A stretch of 64,000 nucleotides of DNA from Chitinophaga sp. sic0106 (GTDB lineage Bacteria > Bacteroidota > Bacteroidia > Chitinophagales > Chitinophagaceae), in contig NZ_JAHUWJ010000026.1 in the NCBI RefSeq assembly GCF_019219075.1, positions 35,837-99,836 of the forward strand. The letters run 5' to 3'. Of the stretch, positions 9,511 through 18,817 are shown one piece after another. Below the pieces are notes generated by a model, which did not search any database, was not told the origin of the DNA, and saw only the letters and a program-made list of their open reading frames with translations. Each line of letters begins with the position of its first letter. Position 1 is the stretch's first letter. The position numbers were made by a program, and so were the translations under genes.

Positions 9511-11295
9511 ATGAAAAAAAGACTATCGATGAAAAGAATTTGCATAATACTGTTAGGAGGCCTTTTAACGACTGTTGGTTGTACGAAAGGGTTCCTTGAC
9601 ATAAACACAGATCCGAATAACCCGTCGCAGGCGACCTCAAGTCAGTTGCTTACAGCAAGTGAGCAAGGCCTTGCCTATGCATTAGGGTTCAGTAACAGCG
9701 GCCGAGGTGCAATTGGTTTCACCGAAGTGCTGGCTGTATATATGCACCAGGTAACGGTGCGCGAATCTCAGGATCAATATGGGGCACAAGGTGACCAGTT
9801 TGATATCAACAATGCCTGGACACAATTCTATAGCGCGCAGAACAGCGGCTTTGGTTTTGTTGGTTTCCTGGAGAATACAAACGTGTTAATCCGTCAGGCC
9901 GACGAAGAACAAAACCACAGGTTTGCCGGTATCGGTCGTATCCTGAAAGCATATGGTATGAGTCAGATGGTGGACTTGTTTGGAGATGTTCCTTTCACTG
10001 AAGCTAACCAGTTTTATCTTACAAAAAACGGTTATCCTAAATTCGATGATGACGCAGCAATTTATCCTGAGTTATTAAAGATGCTGGATACTGCAATCGG
10101 AAATCTGTCACAGTCAGGTGGCAACTCCCTGGTGCCCGGTTCTGATGATCTGTTCTATGGTGGTAATGTTGATAGCTGGACCCGCCTTGCAAAAAGTATT
10201 AAGCTGAAGATGTTAGTACAACAACGCTTGATAAAAAATGTAAGTGCGGAGGTTTCTGCGTTGTTCAGTGATAAACTGATCAGCAAACTGGAACAGAGCT
10301 TCATGATGCCATATGGCCCAAGTAATTCACCAGATGACAGAAATCCTGGTTTTAATGATTATTTCGCAACACAACGTTCCCATTATGTGAGCCCGTGGTT
10401 CTATTCGATCCTGAAAGGATATAATCCACGGATATTTACCAATATTGAGGATCCACGTATTCCATATTACTTTTATAATCAGATGACCACCACAAGTGTT
10501 ACACCGGCTGATTCTGGTAAAACAGACTATCGTGATAGTGCTTTTGTATCTATCCTTTTTGGCTCTGTTGGACCTAACAGAGACAGGTCAAATGATAATG
10601 GTATTTCTGTATTTGGAATATATCCTGTAGGAGGTCGTTACGATGATAACTACAAGAACTATAACCAAAACAATCAATTGAACATTGAAGGTGTGTCTTC
10701 ATCGGATGCTACCGGAGCTGCTCCTTTGAGGCTGCTGACTTATGCTGATGTACTTTACCTGAAAGCGGAGTGTATCAACGCTGGTTTGATTGCAGGCGAT
10801 GCACGTGCTACCCTGGAAGCTGCTATTCAGGAATCTTTCCTGCAGGTTGACTATGTAGCTACTAAAGCAAATAAAAACCAGACTATTCCTAAGCTTTCTG
10901 GTTCTGCTGCCGAAACCGATTACATTAATAAAGTGTTAGCCTTCTACGATGGCAGGCCAACAAATAATGATAAGCTGGAAGTAATTATGACCCAGAAATG
11001 GATTCAAAGTTATGGCTTCAGTTGCGATCAGTATTCTGATTATCGTCGTACCGGTTTCCCAATTTTATTTAATCCAAATGATCCAACTCAGGCTCCTGGA
11101 GGGTTTTATCAGCCACCGATTTTCGGTGATCCAACTTCGACTGAACCAAACCATGTTCAGCCAAGGGTAAGGGTGGTATTGGGCAGAAATTATCCACTCT
11201 CCCTACCATATCCGGCAGATGAATTAAACGTAAACAGAAATGCTCCACCTCAGAAGCAGCCAGATGTTTCTAATGTATTCTGGGATCCTAAGTAG
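9511..11295 (+). CDS. SusD/RagB-type surface lipoprotein 2 (SusD-like_2 type)
   Basis: This is the lipoprotein partner of the SusC that ends 5 nt upstream. The signal peptide leads to a lipobox Cys (LTTVGCTKGFLDINTDPNNP); the FLDINTDPNNP and SQLLTASEQGLAYALG segments are typical of the SusD-like_2 branch. At 594 residues it is larger than the other two SusD proteins here. ATG 9511 is used; an internal ATG at 9529 would also leave a good signal peptide. C-terminal YADVLYLKAECIN and the PLSLPYPADELNVN segment match family ends. Confidence 0.92.
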   Translation: MKKRLSMKRICIILLGGLLTTVGCTKGFLDINTDPNNPSQATSSQLLTASEQGLAYALGFSNSGRGAIGFTEVLAVYMHQVTVRESQDQYGAQGDQFDINNAWTQFYSAQNSGFGFVGFLENTNVLIRQADEEQNHRFAGIGRILKAYGMSQMVDLFGDVPFTEANQFYLTKNGYPKFDDDAAIYPELLKMLDTAIGNLSQSGGNSLVPGSDDLFYGGNVDSWTRLAKSIKLKMLVQQRLIKNVSAEVSALFSDKLISKLEQSFMMPYGPSNSPDDRNPGFNDYFATQRSHYVSPWFYSILKGYNPRIFTNIEDPRIPYYFYNQMTTTSVTPADSGKTDYRDSAFVSILFGSVGPNRDRSNDNGISVFGIYPVGGRYDDNYKNYNQNNQLNIEGVSSSDATGAAPLRLLTYADVLYLKAECINAGLIAGDARATLEAAIQESFLQVDYVATKANKNQTIPKLSGSAAETDYINKVLAFYDGRPTNNDKLEVIMTQKWIQSYGFSCDQYSDYRRTGFPILFNPNDPTQAPGGFYQPPIFGDPTSTEPNHVQPRVRVVLGRNYPLSLPYPADELNVNRNAPPQKQPDVSNVFWDPK

Positions 11296-11324
11296 CATTA
11301 TTTAAGCATTAAAAAATTGTAAGT

Positions 11325-11864
11325 ATGAAGAATTCAGTAACATTGATATTAATGCTTCTTGCGGTTTGCGTATTCAGTTCCTGCCGTAAGAACGATAATC
11401 CGAAATTGCCTGATAATATTCGTGAAGGGGTACTGCCTTTGTTTACTCAAACAGCAGGTAGTGGCAATCTGAATAACATCCGCAACTTTACAGCTACTTT
11501 CGACCTGGATTATTATTTCCCGAATGCGTTGAAAGCTACAAAAATTGATATCTACGCAGCATATGACGGGGATTATCAGCATACGCATCTTATTCAGGCA
11601 AATGTCACCCTTCCTGCTAAGAACATCACTGTAACAGGTGCTCAATTCATAGAGTGGTTCGGTATTGATCCTGCAACACTGGCTAAAGATGAGTATATCG
11701 AAATTGGAGCTGATATGACCTTGCCCGATGGGACATTGGTAAAAGCATTTCCGTTTTATTTAGATGGTAATGGCAATATGGTGCCAATTGCGCCATACAG
11801 CAGCAATTCCTATGGTATGGCAGGTTCAAATCCTTCTTTGTTCTGGCAAAAAACAATAGATTAA
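11325..11864 (+). CDS. Lipoprotein of susCD operon 2, unknown function
   Basis: I do not recognise this 179-residue protein. A lipoprotein signal peptide ends at the Cys in FSSCRKN, so it should sit in the outer membrane or on the surface. The mature part is beta-rich with few charged clusters. It follows the SusD by 29 nt and is closed by its own terminator, so it is the third gene of the operon and occupies the place that SusE/SusF-like binding lipoproteins take in other loci. A role as an accessory ligand-binding or surface protein is inferred from position only. Confidence 0.75.
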   Translation: MKNSVTLILMLLAVCVFSSCRKNDNPKLPDNIREGVLPLFTQTAGSGNLNNIRNFTATFDLDYYFPNALKATKIDIYAAYDGDYQHTHLIQANVTLPAKNITVTGAQFIEWFGIDPATLAKDEYIEIGADMTLPDGTLVKAFPFYLDGNGNMVPIAPYSSNSYGMAGSNPSLFWQKTID

Positions 11865-11896
11865 TTCTGTTTAAGAATTATAACAACACTTATCAG

Positions 11897-11930
11897 AATC
11901 CCGGCTGCTCAAGGTGGCCGGGATTTTTTG
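11897..11930 (+). terminator. Terminator of susCD operon 2
   Basis: Arms AATCCCGGC (11897-11905) and GCCGGGATT (11917-11925) are perfectly complementary and followed by Ts. Confidence 0.85.
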
Positions 11931-12101
11931 TCAATTTACCACTCCTACATTTTTGCATGCCATCGCTACTAATGCACAATTAGTACAACTTTCAACCGGT
12001 TGAAATGATAGGTTTAATAATAATCTATTGATAAGCAATGTATTGAATAACTTAACATTCCTTTAAGTTAAATAATGTTAAAATTTTCCCACTAAAATGT
12101 T

Positions 12102-12132
12102 ATTGAATCCAAAACCATTTACATTATATTTG
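12102..12132 (+). promoter_or_regulatory. Putative promoter of susCD operon 3
   Basis: ATTG (12102-12105), exactly 19 nt, then TATATTTG (12125-12132). This is the best match in the window to the Bacteroidota consensus TTTG-N19-TAnnTTTG on the plus strand. It sits about 510 nt before the susC start codon. Confidence 0.6.
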
Positions 12133-12138
12133 TTTGAT

Positions 12139-12642
12139 CAATGCGAGATGATACTCCTTTGATGACAAAGTCTAATATTGCTTATAGAAGAATAGTTTAG
12201 TAGTCTAACATGCTTATGAGGAATCGAATCGCCAACGATTTTTCCATTACTTTATAGCAACCATAGTCCTTAAAACCTGACGTAGGTCTTGTTATAGTCT
12301 TTTGCATGCTCAAAAGCTAAACAAGCTCCCGGAGGAACAGGTATAGTTATGTGCTTATGTCAGCAAAATAACCCACTATTGGTAACAAGGTATAGCTTAT
12401 TAGATAGTAGATTCAACCGAATTTGAACGCAGTAGTATTTAATCACAGTTAAGGAAACATGATGGTAAATGTTATGCTTGTTTAGTATTTCAGTGTAATC
12501 CGCTGTAGCAGGGTTGCAGTTACATTATATTGTATTTGGGGACTGTAATAAAAAAGGCATTCAAATGTCTAAGGGCGATGTCATGCCTATACCACCACCA
12601 ACTACTGACGTTTTACTTTTTATTGTCTAATCAAAATTGCTT
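12139..12642 (+). other. About 500-nt untranslated leader of susC 3
   Basis: No gene is apparent between the promoter-like element and the susC start. The stretch holds a 17-nt copy (12207-12223, AACATGCTTATGAGGAA) of the start region of susC 1, which would encode a 15-residue peptide ending at 12257. It also holds TCACAGTTA at 12443-12451 (shared with leader 2) and TTAAGGAAAC at 12449-12458 (shared with leader 1 at 1213-1222). Just before the start, CTTTTTATTGTCTAATCAAAA closely resembles the sequence before susC 2. Whether the leader is regulatory is unknown. Confidence 0.45.
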
Positions 12643-15600
12643 ATGAAGAAAGGATTATTCCTCGGGCTGCTCGCGGTCCTCAGTGTCTTCCAGGCGCTGG
12701 CGCAATCCAGAACGATCACAGGTAAGGTAACCGACGCGAAAGATGGTTCACCGCTTCCTGGCGTTACTGTAAAAATCCCTGGTACCAATATCGGTACATT
12801 AACAACTCCTACCGGTGAATATACGCTTGCTGTAGATGCTAAGGTAGCAACACTGGAGTTTTCCTTTGTTGGCTATATGCTGCAAAAAGTGAATGTTGCC
12901 AACAAGGTTAACGTAAACGTATTGTTGGAAGGTGATCAGAAAGCATTGAGTGAAGTAGTTGTTGTAGGCTACGGTACTCAAGAGCGTAAAAACGTGACTG
13001 CTTCCATCGCTTCTATTAACGGTGCTGCGTTGAAAAATGCGGCTGCTCCTGCAATTGACCGCCAACTGGCGGGTCAGGTAGCGGGTGTACAGGCTACTAC
13101 TGCCAGTGGTACCTTGGGCCAGCCTGCACGTATCCGTATCCGCGGTACAAACTCCATGACTTCCAGTGCTGATCCGCTGTACGTAATTGATGGAGTACCT
13201 ATTATCGCCGGTAACCAAAGTGGCGTTACGCCAAATAACCCACTGGGTGATATCAATCCAAACGATATCGAAAGTATGGAAGTACTGAAAGATGGATCTG
13301 CAACAGCTATCTACGGTTCCCGTGCTGCAAACGGTGTAATCCTCATCACCACTAAAAAAGGTAAGCAAGGAAAAGGAAAAGTAAACTATGATGCATGGTT
13401 CGCTTCTGCCAATCCTTCTAAAAGATTCGACCTGCTGAATGCTGAAGAATTCATCACCATCGCAAACGAAAAATATACTAACGCAGGTGGCTCTCCGCAA
13501 GCAGTTGCAACGCCTAACCCAGCTGGCGGTTTTTATGATACCGACTGGCAGGATCAGGTGCTGAGAAATGGTTTTCAACAAAATCATTCACTGTCGTTAA
13601 GCGGCGCTTCTGAGCAAACTAACTATTATTTCTCCCTTGGCTATTCTGATATGAATGGTATGCTGGTTGGTAACGATCAGAAAAAATATCAGGCACGCAT
13701 CCGTGTAGAACAAAAGGCGCTGAACATTGTAACAGTTGGTATCAATGCGAACATTTCCCATGTTACCAACAATGGTTTCAACACAAGCACCAACGGTTTG
13801 TCTGGTAGCGTTTCCAATGCGCTCCGTTCCCTGCCTAACGTTCCGGTAATGAATCCGGATGGTTCTTACAATATCAACGTGGCAGCCAATACGCAAGGTC
13901 AGGGTTCCAACAAAATCCGTATCGGTGACAACTATCCAAACATCAGATATGTGTTGGATAACAACGTGTACAGAAACCAAAATCTGAACGTTACCGGTAA
14001 TACCTTTGTGAACGTTGAAATCCTGAAAGGACTGAACTTCAGAACTCAGTTAGGCGTGAACCTGCTGAGTGGTGAAGATTACCAATACTGGAATCCAATC
14101 CACGGTGACGGTAGAAGTACTAAAGGCTATGTATTCCAGCAATATATCCCTAGCTTCCGTTACAACTGGGCAAACACATTGTCTTATAACAAGACCTTCG
14201 GCAAAAACAACATCAATGCTGTTGCCGGTTTCGAGCTGCAAAAAAGCAGAGAAAGATCTTTCTTCGCTGACGCACAAGGAATCAGTAACACTTACTTCGC
14301 CGGCGAAAACTTGATTTCAGGTAGTGTGACCCCGCTCACAGTAGGTGGTGGTATCACTGAAAGAGCTTTCAGGTCTTTCTTTGGTCGTGCATCTTATGCT
14401 TATGCTGATCGTTATATCTTAAGTGCAACACTCCGTAGAGATGCTATTTCTGCACTGCCTCCGGGTAAACAGAATGCTAACCTGCCAGGCGTTTCTGCTG
14501 GTTGGAGAATTTCTGAAGAAGACTTCTTCAAAAGCGGTAGCATATCCAGTGTGATTTCCAATGTAAAAATCCGTGGTGGCTGGGCAAAAGTAGGTAACGT
14601 AGAAATCGGACCTTATCCTTACTACGGCTCTTACAAGGCACTTAACTATGGTACTAGCTCTGCTTTCGGATACAACCAAGTATATAATCCTGATCTGACT
14701 TTCGAAACAAGTAAAAAAGTTAACATTGGTTTTGACCTCGGTCTCCTGAAAGATCGTATCACTGTTACAGCTGATTATTTCAAGAACAACATTGATAACA
14801 TGATCCTGCAGGTACCAGTAGCACCATCTTTAGGTGTTCCTAACTCTGTACGACCAAACGTAATTTCAATCAACGCAGGCAGCATGACTAACCGTGGTGT
14901 GGAATTAAGCGTTACTTCTGTAAACATCCAGAAAGGCGATTTCCAGTGGACTACTTCTGCCAACGTAACATTTGTGAAAAATAAAGTTACCTCCCTGTAC
15001 AAAGGATCTGACCTTGTTTATAACTACAATGTAACCCAGGTAGGCCGTTCTCTTGCAGAGTTCTATGGATTTGTTTACAGAGGTGTAAACCCTGCCAACG
15101 GTAATCCACTGTATGAAAAAGCTGATGGTAGCCTTGTTCAGGGTAATGTAAAAGATCCTAACAATGCATCCCGCCAGAACTACTATACTAAGTACGATCC
15201 GGCTAAACCAGAGGACAATTCAGTAGCTGCTACCCTGGTTAATTCTGACAAACGCTTCCTGGGCCAATCGACTCCTACCTACTATGGTGGTTTGAATAAC
15301 ACGGTTTCTTATAAAGGGTTTGATTTCAACATCTTCTTCTCTTTTGCAGGTGGTAACAAAATCATGAACGTTACCCGCCAGGAAACATTGAACAACCAGA
15401 AATTCCAGAATAACAGTAAAGAAATTCTGAACAGATGGACCACTCCGGGCCAGGTTACTGATGTTCCTAAACTGTATCAGGGTTCTGATGCGTTCCTGTT
15501 GCAATCCAGCAATACCACTACCCGTTTCCTTGAGTCAGGTGATTTCATCCGCGCTCAGAATATCGGTTTAGGTTATATGTTGCCTGCTGACCTGCTGAAA

Positions 15601-15795
15601 CACGCACGTATCGCCAGCGCACGTTTCTATTTCCAGGTACAGAATGCTTTCGTGATCACCAAGTATACAGGTGCTGATCCAGAGCTGAACACTTACAGCG
15701 CTTCTGGTACTAATGCTAACCTGCAGCCAGGTATTGACTATAACACTGCTCCAGTACCACGTACCTATACCTTCGGCGTTAACATTGGTCTGTAA
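12643..15795 (+). CDS. SusC/RagA-type TonB-linked outer membrane transporter 3
   Basis: The third SusC-like transporter has 1,050 residues from ATG 12643; the TTG two codons earlier is unlikely to be the start, because GCTTATG is shared with the other susC genes. Order: signal peptide (MKKGLFLGLLAVLSVFQALAQ), CarboxypepD_reg-like domain, TonB-box-like LSEVVVVGYGTQERKNVTAS, the classical SusC plug (YVIDGVPI; LKDGSATAIYGSRAANGV), and a barrel ending FGVNIGL. The GYGTQ motif puts it closest to the mainstream SusC group. No STN domain. It forms an operon with the SusD 14 nt downstream. Confidence 0.95.
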   Translation: MKKGLFLGLLAVLSVFQALAQSRTITGKVTDAKDGSPLPGVTVKIPGTNIGTLTTPTGEYTLAVDAKVATLEFSFVGYMLQKVNVANKVNVNVLLEGDQKALSEVVVVGYGTQERKNVTASIASINGAALKNAAAPAIDRQLAGQVAGVQATTASGTLGQPARIRIRGTNSMTSSADPLYVIDGVPIIAGNQSGVTPNNPLGDINPNDIESMEVLKDGSATAIYGSRAANGVILITTKKGKQGKGKVNYDAWFASANPSKRFDLLNAEEFITIANEKYTNAGGSPQAVATPNPAGGFYDTDWQDQVLRNGFQQNHSLSLSGASEQTNYYFSLGYSDMNGMLVGNDQKKYQARIRVEQKALNIVTVGINANISHVTNNGFNTSTNGLSGSVSNALRSLPNVPVMNPDGSYNINVAANTQGQGSNKIRIGDNYPNIRYVLDNNVYRNQNLNVTGNTFVNVEILKGLNFRTQLGVNLLSGEDYQYWNPIHGDGRSTKGYVFQQYIPSFRYNWANTLSYNKTFGKNNINAVAGFELQKSRERSFFADAQGISNTYFAGENLISGSVTPLTVGGGITERAFRSFFGRASYAYADRYILSATLRRDAISALPPGKQNANLPGVSAGWRISEEDFFKSGSISSVISNVKIRGGWAKVGNVEIGPYPYYGSYKALNYGTSSAFGYNQVYNPDLTFETSKKVNIGFDLGLLKDRITVTADYFKNNIDNMILQVPVAPSLGVPNSVRPNVISINAGSMTNRGVELSVTSVNIQKGDFQWTTSANVTFVKNKVTSLYKGSDLVYNYNVTQVGRSLAEFYGFVYRGVNPANGNPLYEKADGSLVQGNVKDPNNASRQNYYTKYDPAKPEDNSVAATLVNSDKRFLGQSTPTYYGGLNNTVSYKGFDFNIFFSFAGGNKIMNVTRQETLNNQKFQNNSKEILNRWTTPGQVTDVPKLYQGSDAFLLQSSNTTTRFLESGDFIRAQNIGLGYMLPADLLKHARIASARFYFQVQNAFVITKYTGADPELNTYSASGTNANLQPGIDYNTAPVPRTYTFGVNIGL

Positions 15796-15809
15796 AAAAA
15801 AATTGAAAC

Positions 15810-17387
15810 ATGAGAAATATATTCAGATATAAATACACAGGAACTGTACTAGCAGCATCTTTGATGATATCTGCCAGCTTCACCTCTTGTAAGAAATATA
15901 CCGAACTCACTCCTAAAGATGTGTTAAGTATTCCTTCCGCATTTGCTGATTCAGCTAATATTGAAACTACACTCAATGGTGTATACAATGCTGCTGCGGT
16001 AGGTAGTTATAATGATGGTGCTGGTCGTGGCTATCCTTTTGGTGGCGCTGCTATTCAGCAGTCAGATATGCGTGGTGAGGATATGCTGAACCTGGCAACC
16101 TTCTACGAAATCACTTATAAATCCACCATCACTACCACCACGGCGAACAATGTGCACATGTGGTTAAACCTGTACGCTTTAGTGAACCAGGCGAATGTGT
16201 TTATTGAAGGTGCGAAAAAAGCAGAGAAAGCCGGCCTTATTTCTTCCGGAAAAGAACTGCAGATGGAAGCTGAAGCCCGTTTCCTGAGAGCGCTCGCTCA
16301 CCATGAACTGCTGTTGAACTTCTGTCGTCCATATGCAGACGGTAACGGTAGCAAACCAGGTATTCCTTACCGTGATGTAGCCATCGATGATCCTTCCAAA
16401 ATTGAAGAAGCGCTGAAAGTAGGCAGAGGTACTGTTGCTGAAGCTTATACTAAGGTGCTGGCTGACCTGGATTTCGTTGAACAGAACGGCGCCGGAACCA
16501 ACGTGAATAAGGCAAATAAAGGTGCCGCTATCGCGCTTAAAACCAGGATTAAACTGCACATGGCTGATTACGCAGGCGTAATCGCTGAAGCAACCAAGCT
16601 GGGTACTGATAAAGCAGTTCCTACCAGCCCGCTCAACGGTTATGTACTGGCTGCAGCTCCATCTGATCCATTCCTGACAGCGAGCAAAGAATCCATCTTC
16701 TCTATTGCTAACAGTACTTTAGCAAATGGTGGTACAAATGGTGCATTAGCACCAATGTACGGCCCTGCTGACCTGGGTGGCCGTGGACTGGTAGCACTGA
16801 GCCCTAACCTGTTCAATCAGGCATGGTGGGTAGCTGATGATATCCGCAGAACTACATTGACTTACAAGTCAACCGACGGAAAAACCTACTCTTATAAATT
16901 CCGTGACTACGTAAATAAAGCAGATAATTCCCCTATCATCCGTTATGCGGAAGTGGTACTGAACGCTGCAGAAGCATATGCACGTACTGGAAATGATGCA
17001 CAGGCTTTCATTCTGTTAAACAATGTTCGTAACAGAGCATTGCCAGCAACCAGCACGAACCGCTTCACAACAGCACCTGCTGATCTGGTACTGGCTATCC
17101 TGCAAGAGCGTAGAATTGAGTTCCAGGGTGAAGGTCGCCGCTGGGCTGATATCCACCGCCTCGCTTTCGATACCAAATACGGTTTCAAAGGTGTACCTGC
17201 TAAAATTGACCCGGCTTCAGGCTTCACTGGTACTGCCGCTGACTACAAAGCTGCTTCCGGCCAGCTGTTGCCAACTAACGTTGCTGCAGTGCCTTATGAT
17301 GACTACCGTTATCTGTGGCCTTTCCCTGCAACTGAAGTAGCAGCGAATCCAACACTGAAAGCGCAACAAAACCCTGGTTACGAATAA
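15810..17387 (+). CDS. SusD/RagB-type surface lipoprotein 3
   Basis: This 525-residue lipoprotein partners the upstream SusC. The N-terminal arginine-rich stretch and hydrophobic core end at a lipobox Cys in FTSCKKYTELTP. Family marks include FLRALAHHELLLNFCRPYAD, IRYAEVVLNAAEAYARTG, the RRIEFQGEGRRWADIHRLAF helix, and the C-terminal NPTLKAQQNPGYE. The family role is glycan or oligomer capture over the SusC pore. The ligand is unknown. Confidence 0.94.
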   Translation: MRNIFRYKYTGTVLAASLMISASFTSCKKYTELTPKDVLSIPSAFADSANIETTLNGVYNAAAVGSYNDGAGRGYPFGGAAIQQSDMRGEDMLNLATFYEITYKSTITTTTANNVHMWLNLYALVNQANVFIEGAKKAEKAGLISSGKELQMEAEARFLRALAHHELLLNFCRPYADGNGSKPGIPYRDVAIDDPSKIEEALKVGRGTVAEAYTKVLADLDFVEQNGAGTNVNKANKGAAIALKTRIKLHMADYAGVIAEATKLGTDKAVPTSPLNGYVLAAAPSDPFLTASKESIFSIANSTLANGGTNGALAPMYGPADLGGRGLVALSPNLFNQAWWVADDIRRTTLTYKSTDGKTYSYKFRDYVNKADNSPIIRYAEVVLNAAEAYARTGNDAQAFILLNNVRNRALPATSTNRFTTAPADLVLAILQERRIEFQGEGRRWADIHRLAFDTKYGFKGVPAKIDPASGFTGTAADYKAASGQLLPTNVAAVPYDDYRYLWPFPATEVAANPTLKAQQNPGYE

Positions 17388-17432
17388 TTACACTAATGAA
17401 GTATTTAATAGTGAATTAATAGATAATAATCA

Positions 17433-17482
17433 GTAAACAAGTAAGGGTGTACCATCGCAAATGGTACACCCTTCTTGTTTAC
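17433..17482 (+). terminator. Long hairpin terminator of susCD operon 3
   Basis: Two arms of about 22-23 nt (17433-17455 and 17460-17482) pair with a single bulge. No long T-run follows, but position right after the operon and before a convergent gene argues for a terminator. Confidence 0.65.
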
Positions 17483-17536
17483 ATGCCAGTTACGCGTCTG
17501 CCGATGATTAGCGGTGAAGGCAAGCCCATGTAGCAT

Positions 17537-17570
17537 AAAAAAAGCCCCGATGGAGTTACCCACCGGGACC
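17537..17570 (-). terminator. Terminator of the TlpA-like gene
   Basis: Read on the minus strand, TCCCGGTGG pairs with CCATCGGGG with a loop of about 8 nt and runs into seven T. It is 23 nt past the stop codon of the minus-strand gene at 17593. Confidence 0.75.
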
Positions 17571-17592
17571 TTATATCTCTTTACAAAAAATC

Positions 17593-18753
17593 TTATTTCA
17601 ATATTTCCTTCAGCTTCGCTTCCAGTGCAGGCCCGCGAAGATTAGCCGCAATAATTTTACCCTGCGGATCAATCAGGAAGTTAGCAGGAATAGCGTTGAT
17701 ACCAAAGGTATTCACCACGGCAGACTCCCAGAATTTCAGGTCGCTCACCTGGGTCCAGGCCAGGCCATCCTGCTGAATAGCTTCTGTCCATTTAGATTTC
17801 TCCTTATCCAGGGATACGCCGAGTATAGTGAAATTCTTGCCTTTGTATTGTTGGAAAGCACTCACTACATTCGGATTTTCAGCGCGACAAGGACCGCACC
17901 AGCTGGCCCAGAAGTCCACCAGTACATACTTTCCACGGAAGGAACTCAGACTCACCATCTTACCATTCGGGTCGGGAAGGGTGAAATCTTTAGCTGTTTC
18001 ACCAACCTTTACCGCGATAGACGGTTCTTCACCACCAGCAGCATCGCCGCCGGCACCCTGCATTTTTTCCATTTCATCTACTTTCCCTACCAGGCTTTTC
18101 ACCAGCGTGTTTTCAGGAAAACGTTTCTGCATATTGGTGAGCACCTGCCTGTGGCCAAGGATTTCGCCGGCATCACGCACCTGGCTGATAGCAAATACCG
18201 CGTTAGCAGGATACTTGGTTTTATCAGCGGTGATGAAAAAGTATTCTTCAAATTCTTTCTCCTTACGTTGCAGCTCTTCCACTTTAGGATGCAGCACACT
18301 GTCCGGCGTTTTTACGCTATGTAAACTATCCAGCCTGCGCATTTCTTCGGTAAGTGCGATGGACTGCTTGCTGATGCTGGCCAGGAACTGGTGCAGTTCA
18401 GCAGTAGATTCAGAACCCTCTACTTTCAGGTTGTCCAGATTGTCGACGTCACCTTCCAGCTTCATGTCACCGGCATCCAGTGACAGGATAATGAACTTGC
18501 CATTGCTGAAGCGGATGCGGTAAAGGCCCTGCTCCGGCACCATGCCTTTGAGACTGAATTTACCACCGGCATCTTTAACATTGGTGGAGTCCACCACTTT
18601 AATATCTGTGAGGCTAAGCTGCTCCAGTACTACAGGTCCGACAGGCAGGTTAGTCAGTTGCCCGTCAATTTTGAACTCTCCCTTTTCCTGCTGCTGACCG
18701 GCGCATCCTGCAAGGAAAGCGGCGGCAGACAGCCATAAGAAGTATTTTTTCAT
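17593..18753 (-). CDS. TlpA/ResA-like thiol-disulfide lipoprotein with DUF4369 domain
   Basis: This 386-residue lipoprotein (lipobox FLAGCAGQ) has an N-terminal DUF4369-type beta domain (about 25-125), a helical linker, and a C-terminal AhpC/TSA-thioredoxin domain. The active site WCGPC (C286/C289) and the cis-proline segment NAIPANF are intact, so it should be redox active in the periplasm or on the outer membrane, probably reducing or oxidising exported proteins. Proteins of this design are numerous in Bacteroidota and often of unknown partner. It lies 64 nt downstream of gatB on the same strand and has its own terminator. Confidence 0.9.
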   Translation of the reverse strand: MKKYFLWLSAAAFLAGCAGQQQEKGEFKIDGQLTNLPVGPVVLEQLSLTDIKVVDSTNVKDAGGKFSLKGMVPEQGLYRIRFSNGKFIILSLDAGDMKLEGDVDNLDNLKVEGSESTAELHQFLASISKQSIALTEEMRRLDSLHSVKTPDSVLHPKVEELQRKEKEFEEYFFITADKTKYPANAVFAISQVRDAGEILGHRQVLTNMQKRFPENTLVKSLVGKVDEMEKMQGAGGDAAGGEEPSIAVKVGETAKDFTLPDPNGKMVSLSSFRGKYVLVDFWASWCGPCRAENPNVVSAFQQYKGKNFTILGVSLDKEKSKWTEAIQQDGLAWTQVSDLKFWESAVVNTFGINAIPANFLIDPQGKIIAANLRGPALEAKLKEILK

Positions 18754-18817
18754 GCAATCAGTTTTTAATATTCAATATCTGCAAGCCCTCAAATTAGGTT
18801 AATTTCATGGATTGGCC

